From assembly GCF_011762155.1 (NCBI RefSeq), contig NZ_JAASQL010000001.1, forward strand, positions 1,364,001 through 1,428,000: a stretch of DNA of 64,000 bases, read 5' to 3'. The translations under genes and the position numbers were made by a program. Shown here piece after piece: positions 8,204 through 17,019 of this stretch. The stretch's first letter is position 1. Every line of letters begins with the position of its first letter. Origin of the DNA: Wenyingzhuangia heitensis (GTDB lineage: Bacteria > Bacteroidota > Bacteroidia > Flavobacteriales > Flavobacteriaceae). Under the pieces are notes generated by a model, which saw only the letters and a list, made by a program, of their open reading frames with translations, ran no database searches and had not been told where the DNA came from.

Positions 8204-9604
8204 TTAATGTTTTATAATTAGCGCAACAATTTCATTTGCAGGAATTACTACTTTTTGTTCTTCTTTACCATCTAGCAATAAATTAAATGTAGTCGTTTTT
8301 TCATTCGGATTTTGAATCAATACTTTAAGCTCCCCGTTAGGAGCTTTTACGGTAATCATAGGGTAATTCCCTCTATTTAAAGATGAAACTCTAACATCTC
8401 CTGGCTGAATGAATTTACTGATGATATACATTGCATTGTAATCCGGGTTGTAAATCACCTCTTTGGTTGTTCTATTAATATTTATCAGGGAGTTTTGAGG
8501 CCAATCCCAAGAGCTTTTGGTGGTTTCATTTAAAATCATATTCCAATAACTATAAGCTGTACATCCGCTGTTAATATAGCCAGCAACTTCTTCCAAACGA
8601 GTCATTGCTTGTTCTGATGTGTTTTTTCCGTTAAAACACTTCCCTTCAGTATGAAACATTTTTAAATTAGGTTTAAATCTAATAGCATCGTTTAAAATAA
8701 CAGAGTTGGTGTATTGAACTCCCACACCCGCCAATTGATCAGTATTTTTTAATTGTACAAAGTCGATTAAATCCATTTGATCTGAAGCTCTAAAAGTTCC
8801 TGCGTATATTTCTGTTTGTAGGTTGCTTTTTTTGAATAGAGGAATCAGGTGTTTGTTTGCAAATTCAACCATTTGTTTGGCTCTAAAAGCATTACTGGTA
8901 TACTTTGTATTGGCATCATTTTCATTCTGAATACAAATCCTATCAATAGTTACACCTTGTTTGGCATAGGCTTGTACATATTTAGCAAAATACAAAGCAT
9001 AAGCAGCCATTACTTTTGGATCTGTTTTTAAGGTGTTGGGTTTTTGAGTCAATCCGGTTAACGATTCGTTTTGTTTCATCCAAGCTGGCGGACTCCAAGG
9101 AGAACCAAATAGTGTAAGGTTTTTATTAATACTTATAGCTTTTTTAATATAAGGAAGTACATATTTTTTATCTCTTTCTATAGAGAAATCTTCCATGTTA
9201 TAATCGTTTGGAGTATTTGAGTAACTGTAAGCATCCAAGCCAAAATCACTGGCACCAATTGCAGTTCTACAAAAAGTAAAATGAGCATCATTTTTTGCAA
9301 ACAAGTTTTTTATGACTTCTTCTTGAACTTTGTTGGGTAGCGATAGTAGGGCTTCTGCACCTATTTCGTTAAAAGCACCTCCAATACCTTCAATAGTCTG
9401 GAATTCAACTTCTGGTTTAATGTAGATAATGTTTTTCCACATAATTTTTTTAGAAGGATGGGTTTGATCTACTTTATAAATAGGATTTTCTAAACCTACA
9501 TCTAATTTTGCAGCCCAAACCTTGATGTCTACGCTTTTTTGAGAAAATCCGGAAAAGGAAATAATGGTAAATAAGCCCCAAAAAACTTGATTATTTATGT
9601 TCAT
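8204..9604 (-). CDS. Glycoside hydrolase family 30, secreted
   Basis: A 466-residue retaining glycosidase of the GH30 (glucosylceramidase-like) family. A signal peptide ends near SGFSQ (residue 22). The (beta/alpha)8 domain starts with IEGIGGAFNEIGAEALLSLP, the typical GH30 opening, and contains LFGSPWSPPAWMKQ. The acid/base glutamate is expected in CIQNEND (QNE core) and the nucleophile in MFHTEGKC. A C-terminal beta-sandwich (about residues 400-466) follows, as in the family. GH30 members act on beta-1,6-glucan, xylan, beta-glucosides or fucosides; which one applies cannot be told. It is second in a unit with the beta-helix protein (36-base gap), suggesting joint attack on one polysaccharide. 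No sorting tail is present, so it may remain periplasmic or be released. Confidence 0.9.
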   Translation of the reverse strand: MNINNQVFWGLFTIISFSGFSQKSVDIKVWAAKLDVGLENPIYKVDQTHPSKKIMWKNIIYIKPEVEFQTIEGIGGAFNEIGAEALLSLPNKVQEEVIKNLFAKNDAHFTFCRTAIGASDFGLDAYSYSNTPNDYNMEDFSIERDKKYVLPYIKKAISINKNLTLFGSPWSPPAWMKQNESLTGLTQKPNTLKTDPKVMAAYALYFAKYVQAYAKQGVTIDRICIQNENDANTKYTSNAFRAKQMVEFANKHLIPLFKKSNLQTEIYAGTFRASDQMDLIDFVQLKNTDQLAGVGVQYTNSVILNDAIRFKPNLKMFHTEGKCFNGKNTSEQAMTRLEEVAGYINSGCTAYSYWNMILNETTKSSWDWPQNSLININRTTKEVIYNPDYNAMYIISKFIQPGDVRVSSLNRGNYPMITVKAPNGELKVLIQNPNEKTTTFNLLLDGKEEQKVVIPANEIVALIIKH

Positions 9605-9640
9605 GATCGTATTTATATTTAAAAATTATTGTTAGTTACA

Positions 9641-12049
9641 TTATTGGTAGTAGACAAAACGTTTGGTGTAACTTGTAGTTCCATCTTTTATTTTTAGGAT
9701 GTAAATTCCATTAGCTAAAGAGTTGTTTATTTTAAATATAAAATTGTTGTTAGAAAGTGTGTCTATCTTTTGTTGATTGATTGTTTGTCCTTTAAAACCA
9801 ATAAGAGAAAACACCAAAGGTCCGCTAATTGTATGGTTACTTTTAATTAGAATAGATGCATTTTTAGGTTCTGGAATTATAACCCAAGGATTTGTACTTA
9901 CAGGATTGTTTATAGACAGTGTGTTTTTATTGTTACTGGCTCCAATGTTGGGAGTTCCAGAGGATAAATCTATCGCGTTTCCGTAAAAATCTACAATAGG
10001 GTAGGACGTAATGTCTTTAAAAACTCCTTGTCCTGCTTCCGGAATAATAGGACCTTCTTTTGTTAAACCATTATCAATGGCCAAACTTTCTGGTGTAATG
10101 TTGTATTTGTGTTTTTGTTCCCCGCTATTCATAAAATTAGGGCTTCCGTTTTGTGGAGCAGCATCCATGGTTACAAAATCAGGGTTTATATTTCCTTCAA
10201 AAAGGTTGTTGCTAATTAAGGAAAGAGTACCTGTTTTAGATTCAGGTTGAACTGATAAATGTCCACCTATTTCTACACCTCCATTGGTAGATGAAAATAT
10301 ATTGTTGTACACAAAAAGATTGGTCGCATCCATGGTAATAGAAGTCCATTCTCTACCTTCAAAAGGTTTGTTAATGACCACCGTGTTGTTGTGAATATAG
10401 ATGTGATTGTTTGGAGAAAAAGCATCATCATCATGACGTACAGCATTTACCCAAATGGTGTGGTTGCTAGTGTCCCAAGTTGGGTTTACTCTAAAACCAT
10501 CATTAACACTTACATTAAATCGGTACACAGCATTTTCATTTCCTCTTAAAATTTCTACAAAACCACCTTCACAATCTTCCATATAGTTGTATTGTACAAA
10601 AGTGTTTTTGTTATAATTGTCTATGTGAATACCGTGAGAATCTAAATAACCACGAGTACTAAGACAAGTGTTGTATTGCATAACGGTATTGATACAGTTG
10701 ATATTCCAAATAGAACTACCTCTCCCTGGCATTCTAGAATCTGTTGTTGCTCCAGGATGGTCAAATAAATTGTTCTCTATCAGACAATTATAAGTTCTAT
10801 TAGGTAAGACTCCAGTTCCTCCGTTGTAAGAAAACTCATTGTTTCTAACAATAATATTCATATTCCTATTAATTTCATCATTTCCAATTCCTGTATCACC
10901 TCCTCCGTGTTTAAATTGAACTCCAAAACGTTGATTGTTGGCAAAAAGACAATTTTCAATTAAAATATCTCTAATGTGTTTTTCTTCTCCTGCAACATAG
11001 TTTTTAGAACTACTAAAACCTAATGCAGAAACTTGAATAGTGTCAAAATCACTAGTATCTAAAATGGGTTGTACGGCAAATGTGTTTTTAAAGGTTACGT
11101 TTCTAAACGTTATATTTTCCATTACTGTAGTTCCAGAATTTTTCACATAAATTCCATAGGCATCCGTATCATCAACACCGCTTCTGGTAACCGTTCTCTC
11201 ATTCTGAATTTCAAGATCTTCAAAAACTAAGTTGTCTACATTTTCTACTAAAATTGCTTCCTGATAATCTCCACCTCCATCAGCTCCAACTTGTCCGGTA
11301 ATAATAGGTTGGTTTCCTGTGCTATAAGAAGTAATTACAATAGGTTTAGACACATCTCCAGAGCCATTTACGACATAATGCCCATTAAAACGATCTCCTT
11401 TTTTAAAGAAAACAGTATCACCAGGAATTAAAAGAGTGTTAGATAATTTATCTAAAGAGTTCCAAGGTTGATCTATGGTTCCATCATTCTCATCGTTTCC
11501 AGAGTTGCTGATGTAGAATTTATTTTGTCTAACAATTTCTGTAACGGTAATATTGTCAAAATCTATGGTTCCAGACCAATTGTGATATAAAGCTATTTTT
11601 ACTTGCTGAGTTTCGTTAGTGGTTATAAAATCAACCTCTAAGGTTTTCCATTCCGTTTCTTCAGCCTCGGTGCTAGGTTTGTAGTCTGGAGAGGTATAAA
11701 GTTCGTTATTATTTAGATCGTAAATTTTTAAACTTCTTTTAAAAGTTCCTTTGGTATCTATTTGTAGTTTATAAGTTTTGTTAGGGGTAACACTTATGGT
11801 TTTTGCAATTTGCATTTTTGCACCTCCGTTGGAATTTGCCACCATGTTACCAATATTGTTTCCGCTTCTGTTTTGTACTGTGGCAGTTACGGTTGCTCCG
11901 GCAACATATTCGTTGTTAAAAGATATTTCGTAGTTGTCTGTAGTTAAGTCTAAGCCTACGGTTTTACTAGAAAAATCTTCTGTAAAGATGGTTTGACTAT
12001 TTGCTATAGAGCTGATTAAAAGGCTTAATAAAATTAAAAAACGATTCAT
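9641..12049 (-). CDS. Secreted right-handed beta-helix protein with type IX sorting domain
   Basis: An 802-residue protein starting at ATG 12049; a longer frame opens at 12169 but the added 40 residues are not signal-like, while MNRFLILLSLLISSIANSQ is a clear signal peptide. Order: carbohydrate-binding-like beta-sandwich (about 20-165, ending IDFDNITVTE); a DUF1565-type opening FYISNSGNDENDG; a long parallel beta-helix (about 185-690) with repeated N-rich turns and IENNLFDHPG-like coils, as in polysaccharide lyases and pectate-lyase-like enzymes; a C-terminal type A sorting domain (last ~75 residues, ending GIYILKIKDG...KRFVYYQ). The sorting domain predicts export by the type IX system and surface attachment or release. 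It is probably a lyase or glycanase, but no family-defining catalytic residues can be assigned by eye. First gene of a unit with GH30. Confidence 0.85.
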   Translation of the reverse strand: MNRFLILLSLLISSIANSQTIFTEDFSSKTVGLDLTTDNYEISFNNEYVAGATVTATVQNRSGNNIGNMVANSNGGAKMQIAKTISVTPNKTYKLQIDTKGTFKRSLKIYDLNNNELYTSPDYKPSTEAEETEWKTLEVDFITTNETQQVKIALYHNWSGTIDFDNITVTEIVRQNKFYISNSGNDENDGTIDQPWNSLDKLSNTLLIPGDTVFFKKGDRFNGHYVVNGSGDVSKPIVITSYSTGNQPIITGQVGADGGGDYQEAILVENVDNLVFEDLEIQNERTVTRSGVDDTDAYGIYVKNSGTTVMENITFRNVTFKNTFAVQPILDTSDFDTIQVSALGFSSSKNYVAGEEKHIRDILIENCLFANNQRFGVQFKHGGGDTGIGNDEINRNMNIIVRNNEFSYNGGTGVLPNRTYNCLIENNLFDHPGATTDSRMPGRGSSIWNINCINTVMQYNTCLSTRGYLDSHGIHIDNYNKNTFVQYNYMEDCEGGFVEILRGNENAVYRFNVSVNDGFRVNPTWDTSNHTIWVNAVRHDDDAFSPNNHIYIHNNTVVINKPFEGREWTSITMDATNLFVYNNIFSSTNGGVEIGGHLSVQPESKTGTLSLISNNLFEGNINPDFVTMDAAPQNGSPNFMNSGEQKHKYNITPESLAIDNGLTKEGPIIPEAGQGVFKDITSYPIVDFYGNAIDLSSGTPNIGASNNKNTLSINNPVSTNPWVIIPEPKNASILIKSNHTISGPLVFSLIGFKGQTINQQKIDTLSNNNFIFKINNSLANGIYILKIKDGTTSYTKRFVYYQ

Positions 12050-12222
12050 TAGTTTAGAATTAGTTAGTTCTATCAATTTACTTTTTATTAAATAATTAAA
12101 GGGAATAAATGATTTATAAGTTACTTGACATAAACTGAACGTTAAAAAAAAGGTTTGGAATAATGGCATTAAGCTTGTAAGTCAATTGTAGCACAAAGAT
12201 TTCCAAAATACACGGAATAAAG

Positions 12223-12230
12223 TATCTTTG
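12223..12230 (+). promoter_or_regulatory. -7 promoter element for the OstA-like gene
   Basis: TATCTTTG matches TAnnTTTG and ends only 7 bases before the ATG at 12238, implying a nearly leaderless transcript. Confidence 0.55.
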
Positions 12231-12237
12231 CCAACGT

Positions 12238-13740
12238 ATGAAATTAACAATCAATCTTAAAACGTTTTTACTTTTCTTAATTCCTTTTATGGGAATGACA
12301 CAAACAAGTAAAATAAAAATATTACACTCTAACCAAACCTACAGAGACCAAAAGCAATATCCAGGAGCTATGGTCTTAAACGGGAATGTTCAGGTAGAGC
12401 ATCAAGGAGCTTTGTTAACTTGTAAAAAAGCATTGTTCTATCAGTTAGAAAATAGGCTGTATGCTTATGGAGATGTGTTTGTAAATCAGGCAGATACATT
12501 AACTCAAAAAAGTGATCATTTACAGTATGATGGTGATAGTCAAAAAGCACTTTCTTGGGGAAAGGTTGTGGTAAAAGACAAAGATATTACCCTAACGACA
12601 GATACACTTCATTTTAATAGAGCTACACAAGTACTAACGTACGATTGTTTTGGAACCATTGTGAATCAAGACAATACTTTAACTAGCCAGATAGGAGAGT
12701 ATTTTGCTAACGATAAAAAACTAACTGCCAGACAAAATGTACAAGTAGTAAACCCGGACATGAACTTAAAAACTGGTCATATGGATTATTATACAGAGAC
12801 CGGAAGAACTTATTTGTATGGACCTTCTACCATTATAAATAAAGAAAGTGAACTGTATACAGAAAGAGGAATTTATGATACTAGATTGTCTTTGGGATAC
12901 TTGCTTAAAAATTCTATTATTTATCATGAGAGTAATGAAATAGAAGGAGATAGTTTGTATTACAATAAGCTAAAATCGTTTGCATCAGGAACAGGAAATT
13001 TGGTCATTACAGATACAGTAAATAAAATTATTGTAACTGGAGATTATGGAGAAGTATACCGAGATAAAGATTCTATTATTGTGACCAAAAGACCCTTGGC
13101 AATTTCTACGGTAGAAAAAGATTCTATGTTTATTCACGGTGATACATTGTCTATTACAGGGCCCGAAAAAAACAAGTTGATGAAGGTCTTTCATCATGTA
13201 AAAATATTTAAGTCAGATTTAAGTGGTAAGTGTGATTCATTGGTTACGCATCAAGGAAAAGGAATTACGGAATTGTATTCTAATCCTGTATTGTGGTCTG
13301 GAGCGAATCAAATTACAGGTGATAGCATTCGATTGATCAGTGATTTAGAAACCAATAAATTAGATTCTTTAAATATTATTAAAAATGCTTTAATCGTACA
13401 AAAAGACAGTGTTGGTTACAATCAAATTGCAGGTAGAAATATGTATGGTAAATTTGAGAATCAAAAGTTAACTTCTTTATTAGCCAAAGGGAACGGAGCT
13501 GTAGTAAATTATGCAAGAAACGAACAGGCAGAGTTAACCGCTATAATGGATATGGAATGTAGTAACATTCAATTTAATTTAAAAGAGAACAAAATTCAAG
13601 ATATTATGTTCTTAAAAAAACCGGATGGAAAAACCTATCCCCCTGCAAAATTTCCTGAAGATAGAAAGTTAATCAAAGGGTTTATTTGGAGAGGAGCAGA
13701 AAGACCTTTAAAAAAAGAAGATATTTTTATTCATGACTAA
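12238..13740 (+). CDS. OstA-like protein, probable LPS transport component (LptA/LptD-N type)
   Basis: A 500-residue exported protein with signal peptide ending near GMTQ (residue 22). It is built from OstA/LptA-type beta-jellyroll repeats: alternating segments such as GAMVLNGNVQVEHQGALLTCKKALF, which match the pattern of proteins that shield the lipid A acyl chains while LPS crosses the periplasm. The Bacteroidota version is longer than E. coli LptA and carries more repeats, as here. Role in lipopolysaccharide export is inferred from the fold and from the presence of lptC elsewhere in the window. Its last 8 bases overlap the aminotransferase gene, so the two are translated from one message. 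Confidence 0.83.
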   Translation: MKLTINLKTFLLFLIPFMGMTQTSKIKILHSNQTYRDQKQYPGAMVLNGNVQVEHQGALLTCKKALFYQLENRLYAYGDVFVNQADTLTQKSDHLQYDGDSQKALSWGKVVVKDKDITLTTDTLHFNRATQVLTYDCFGTIVNQDNTLTSQIGEYFANDKKLTARQNVQVVNPDMNLKTGHMDYYTETGRTYLYGPSTIINKESELYTERGIYDTRLSLGYLLKNSIIYHESNEIEGDSLYYNKLKSFASGTGNLVITDTVNKIIVTGDYGEVYRDKDSIIVTKRPLAISTVEKDSMFIHGDTLSITGPEKNKLMKVFHHVKIFKSDLSGKCDSLVTHQGKGITELYSNPVLWSGANQITGDSIRLISDLETNKLDSLNIIKNALIVQKDSVGYNQIAGRNMYGKFENQKLTSLLAKGNGAVVNYARNEQAELTAIMDMECSNIQFNLKENKIQDIMFLKKPDGKTYPPAKFPEDRKLIKGFIWRGAERPLKKEDIFIHD

Positions 13741-14923
13741 TTTAAGAGATCAATTTTTTAGGCATCAAGCTCAAACTACACCTCATGCTTTGGCTATAGA
13801 AGTTGTTAGAGCAGAAGGTTCTTATGTGTATGGTACAGACGGAAAAGAATATCTAGATTTTATAGCAGGAGTATCTGCCAATAGTTTAGGTCATAACCAC
13901 CCTAAGGTATCCAAAGCTATAAAAGATCAGGTAGATGCTTATACACATGTAATGGTGTACGGTGAATTTATACAGCAACCGCAAACCGAATTGTGTAAGT
14001 TGCTGAGTGATTTGCTCCCTGAAAATTTAAATACGGTGTATTTGGTTAATTCAGGAACGGAGGCTACAGAAGGAGCTTTAAAATTAGCTAAAAGAGCAAC
14101 GGGTAGAGCAGAAGTAGTGGCTGCAAAAAACGCTTATCACGGAAATACGCAAGGAGCTATGAGTGTCTGTGGTACCGAAATACAAAATAGTGCGTTTAGA
14201 CCTTTGATACCCGGAACAAAATTCATCACTTTTAATAATGAAAAAGAGCTGGAAAAAATTACAGAACAAACCGCAGCTGTTATTTTAGAAACCATACAAG
14301 GAGGAGCAGGATTTATTACCTCTAAAAATGATTATTTAGCAAAAGTTAGAAAACGATGTGATGAGGTTGGGGCTTTGTTAATTTTAGATGAAATTCAATC
14401 AGGAATAGGAAGAACAGGAAAGTTGTTTGGTTTTGAATATTACAATTGCGTACCAGATATTTTAATTACCGGAAAAGGTTTAGGAGGAGGTATGCCTATT
14501 GGTGCTTTTATTAGTAGTTATCAAAACATGGAAAAACTTCAAGACTTTCCAAAATTAGGACATATTACTACTTTTGGTGGGCATCCTGTAATTGCTGCTG
14601 CTGCATTGGCAACGTTAAAAGAAATTACAGAAAGCAATTTAATGCAAGAAGTCTTGCGCAAAGAACAGTTATTTAAAGATTGTTTACAGCATTCTGCAAT
14701 AAAAGAAATTAGAGGAAAAGGTTTGATGTTGGCTCTAATTATGGAAAATGAAAACGTAGCAACTGATTTGGTTTTAAAATGTATGGACAATGGATTGTTG
14801 TTGTTTTTTTTATTATTTGAGAAAAAAGCGGTTAGAATTAGTCCGCCACTAACTATTTCTGATGAAGAGATTAGAATTGGTTGTGCCAAAATAATAAAGG
14901 TAATTGATGAAATTATTGCCTAA
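13733..14923 (+). CDS. Class III PLP-dependent aminotransferase (acetylornithine/4-aminobutyrate type)
   Basis: A 396-residue aminotransferase of the fold-type I, class III subgroup. The Schiff-base lysine is K248 in LITGKGLGGGMPIG, and the Asp that contacts the pyridine nitrogen is D219 in LILDEIQSG. The phosphate-binding segment VNSGTEATEGALKLA is at about 105-119. The substrate cannot be settled: annotation as an aspartate aminotransferase family protein, acetylornithine or GABA transaminase would all fit. It does not sit with arginine genes; its partner is the overlapping OstA-like gene, an order I recall as common in Flavobacteriia. A strong hairpin terminator follows. Confidence 0.9.
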   Translation: MTNLRDQFFRHQAQTTPHALAIEVVRAEGSYVYGTDGKEYLDFIAGVSANSLGHNHPKVSKAIKDQVDAYTHVMVYGEFIQQPQTELCKLLSDLLPENLNTVYLVNSGTEATEGALKLAKRATGRAEVVAAKNAYHGNTQGAMSVCGTEIQNSAFRPLIPGTKFITFNNEKELEKITEQTAAVILETIQGGAGFITSKNDYLAKVRKRCDEVGALLILDEIQSGIGRTGKLFGFEYYNCVPDILITGKGLGGGMPIGAFISSYQNMEKLQDFPKLGHITTFGGHPVIAAAALATLKEITESNLMQEVLRKEQLFKDCLQHSAIKEIRGKGLMLALIMENENVATDLVLKCMDNGLLLFFLLFEKKAVRISPPLTISDEEIRIGCAKIIKVIDEIIA

Positions 14924-14957
14924 AAAAAGAGGATGATTTATTCATCCTCTTTTTTTA
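14922..14957. terminator. Bidirectional terminator between the aminotransferase and ROK genes
   Basis: A 9-bp perfect stem AGAGGATGA/TCATCCTCT with a 5-base loop is flanked by a run of A on the left and T on the right; it serves the convergent genes on both strands. Confidence 0.85.
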
Positions 14958-14962
14958 TGTCA

Positions 14963-15874
14963 TCAATCGTTTTTAAAACAAAGAGCAGCAGCTCCTAAAA
15001 TACCAGCATCATTTCCTAAGGTAGCAAGTTTAATATCTAGTTTATTCATATAATAATCAGGCAATCTTTTTTTTAGTTCTTTATGCATGTTTTTTCTAAC
15101 AATACTAAAAGATTTACTAACACCACCACCTATAAAAACGGTTTCAATATCTAAGATACGAATGGTAGAAACTAAGGCTTCACCAAGTACAGTACCTACT
15201 TTTTCAAAAACCTCAACAGCTACAGGGTCTGCTTTGGTGCAAGCAAGTACCACTGCTTTAGAATCTAAATCTTTAGCTTTTAAATAGGTTTCTTTTCCTT
15301 TCTTTATTTTAGACAAAGCCATGTCTACAATCGCTTTTTTCCCCATGTTTTCTTCAGCAGTTTTTCCGTTAGAAGTAATTATATGTCCCACTTCCATGGC
15401 GTTTCCATTTCCACCTTTAAAAATTTCTCCATCTAAAATAGCAGCACTTCCCAATCCTGTTCCTAACGTCATAAAGATAAAATCGGAAGGAACGTTTTTA
15501 GATTTAGAAAAGTGAAGTTCGCCTATACCTGCAGCATTGGCATCATTGTCTAAAAAGAAAGAAATAGTAGGGTGTTTTTCTTCTAAGATAGAAAGTAAAG
15601 CCACATTGTTAAACTCAGGAATATTTGCCATAAACACGGTAGACTTTCTGTCTTTAGAAATTAATCCAGGTACAGCAATTCCTACTTTTTTTATGTGAGG
15701 CTGTTCTTTTAATTGTTGACTTATTTTTTTTACAAAGGCATTGATAAAATCATCTGTCTCTCTTAATTTTAATGTAGGGTGTTTTACTTTTGTTAGCAAT
15801 TCTCCTTTTCTATTTACAATACCAAACTTTATATTGGTTCCTCCTACGTCTATTCCTAAGTATTTTTCTGTCAT
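14963..15874 (-). CDS. ROK family sugar kinase (glucokinase-like) lacking the zinc motif
   Basis: A 303-residue cytoplasmic kinase expected to phosphorylate glucose or another hexose with ATP. The N-terminal ATP-binding motif GIDVGGTNIKFG (about residues 6-17) and the active-site segment LDNDANAAGIGE are intact, as is GTGLGSA. After the conserved EVGH the family normally carries the zinc-binding motif CxCGxxGCxE; here the stretch reads TSNGKTAEENMGKKA and contains no cysteine at all. The protein is otherwise full length. It may therefore have a different fold stabilisation or substrate set. It stands alone on minus, convergent with the aminotransferase and divergent from the transketolase gene. 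Confidence 0.87.
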   Translation of the reverse strand: MTEKYLGIDVGGTNIKFGIVNRKGELLTKVKHPTLKLRETDDFINAFVKKISQQLKEQPHIKKVGIAVPGLISKDRKSTVFMANIPEFNNVALLSILEEKHPTISFFLDNDANAAGIGELHFSKSKNVPSDFIFMTLGTGLGSAAILDGEIFKGGNGNAMEVGHIITSNGKTAEENMGKKAIVDMALSKIKKGKETYLKAKDLDSKAVVLACTKADPVAVEVFEKVGTVLGEALVSTIRILDIETVFIGGGVSKSFSIVRKNMHKELKKRLPDYYMNKLDIKLATLGNDAGILGAAALCFKND

Positions 15875-16039
15875 GCTTTGTGTTTAATTATTTATGGTGA
15901 TGGTAGAAAATCACCTAAAATAAAGGCTTTGTAAACTAAAGATACAGAAAACTATTTTAAGAAAAAGAGAATCTAGTTTTAAGGATTGCAATTTTAAACC
16001 CTTTTTATAACAATTATGACGATATCTAATTAGAAATAA

Positions 16040-16070
16040 TTTGCGCTACATAAATAAAACTGTATTTTTG
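16040..16070 (+). promoter_or_regulatory. Complete promoter for the transketolase N-terminal gene
   Basis: TTTG at 16040-16043, a 19-base spacer and TATTTTTG at 16063-16070 together match the Bacteroidota sigma-ABfr consensus at both -33 and -7. The ATG follows 20 bases later. This is one of the two best full promoters in the window. Confidence 0.75.
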
Positions 16071-16090
16071 CCACACTAAATTATTTATAA

Positions 16091-16939
16091 ATGGCAACTA
16101 TTCAAGAGCTAAAAGATTTTACACAACAAGTTAGAAGAGATATTGTACGTATGGTACATGCTGTTAATTCAGGACACCCAGGAGGTTCTTTAGGATGTGC
16201 AGAATACATTACGGCTTTGTATCAAGAAATTATGAAGTATGATGCTTCTAGTTTTGAAATGGATGGAAAAGGAGAAGATTTATTCTTTTTATCAAACGGA
16301 CACATTTCTCCGGTATTTTATAGTGTATTAGCTCGTAGTGGTTATTTTCCAGTATCAGAATTAGCATCTTTCCGTTTGTTAAACTCAAGATTACAAGGTC
16401 ACCCTACAACACATGAAGGTTTACCAGGTATTAGAATAGCATCGGGTTCTTTAGGACAAGGAATGAGTGTTGCTTTAGGAGCTGCACAAGCTAAAAAATT
16501 AAATGGTGATGATCGTTTGGTGTATAGTTTACATGGTGATGGAGAGTTGCAAGAAGGTCAAAACTGGGAAGCAATTATGTATGCTGCTGGTAAAAAAGTA
16601 GACAACTATATTGCAGCTATTGATGTAAACCTAAAACAAATTGATGGTACTACGGATGAAGTAATGCCAATGGGATCTATAAAAGCGAAATTTGAATCTT
16701 TTGGATGGGACGTTTTAGAGGTTGAAAAAGGTAATGATTTAGAGGTTATTATTGCAAGTATTAAACAGGCACAAGCATTAACAGGAAAAGGAAAGCCAGT
16801 ATGTATCTTATTATATACAGAAATGGGGAACGGAATTGACTTTATGATGCATACACACGCTTGGCACGGTAAAGCTCCTAATGACGAGCAATTAGAAAGT
16901 GCTTTAGCTCAAAACCCTGCAACTTTAGGAGATTATTAA
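16091..16939 (+). CDS. Transketolase, N-terminal (thiamine diphosphate-binding) subunit
   Basis: The 282-residue protein corresponds to only the first third of a full transketolase. It contains the conserved GHPGGSLG (about 24-31), the SNGHISPVFYS segment, GSLGQGMSVALGAA, and the thiamine diphosphate/Mg motif GDGELQEGQNWEA. Split transketolases are known in many bacteria, with the C-terminal subunit normally encoded immediately downstream. Here an intrinsic terminator and an unrelated hydrolase follow instead, so the partner must lie elsewhere. Without the partner it cannot make a complete active site. It joins the non-oxidative pentose phosphate pathway. Confidence 0.9.
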   Translation: MATIQELKDFTQQVRRDIVRMVHAVNSGHPGGSLGCAEYITALYQEIMKYDASSFEMDGKGEDLFFLSNGHISPVFYSVLARSGYFPVSELASFRLLNSRLQGHPTTHEGLPGIRIASGSLGQGMSVALGAAQAKKLNGDDRLVYSLHGDGELQEGQNWEAIMYAAGKKVDNYIAAIDVNLKQIDGTTDEVMPMGSIKAKFESFGWDVLEVEKGNDLEVIIASIKQAQALTGKGKPVCILLYTEMGNGIDFMMHTHAWHGKAPNDEQLESALAQNPATLGDY

Positions 16940-16965
16940 GAAGATTTCTTTATAGTTATATAAAA

Positions 16966-16999
16966 TTAAAAAGCTCTGTTGTACAACAGAGCTTTTTTT
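16966..16999 (+). terminator. Intrinsic terminator after the transketolase gene
   Basis: Stem AAAAGCTCTGTTG/CAACAGAGCTTTT with a 2-base TA centre is followed by a T-run. It isolates the transketolase half from the downstream hydrolase. Confidence 0.85.
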
Positions 17000-17019
17000 A
17001 TGTTTACAAAAAAATAAGA

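Noticed and set aside
12050-12169. Longer start of the beta-helix protein at 12169
   Set aside because: The 40 added residues are not signal-like, while the ATG at 12049 begins a standard signal peptide.
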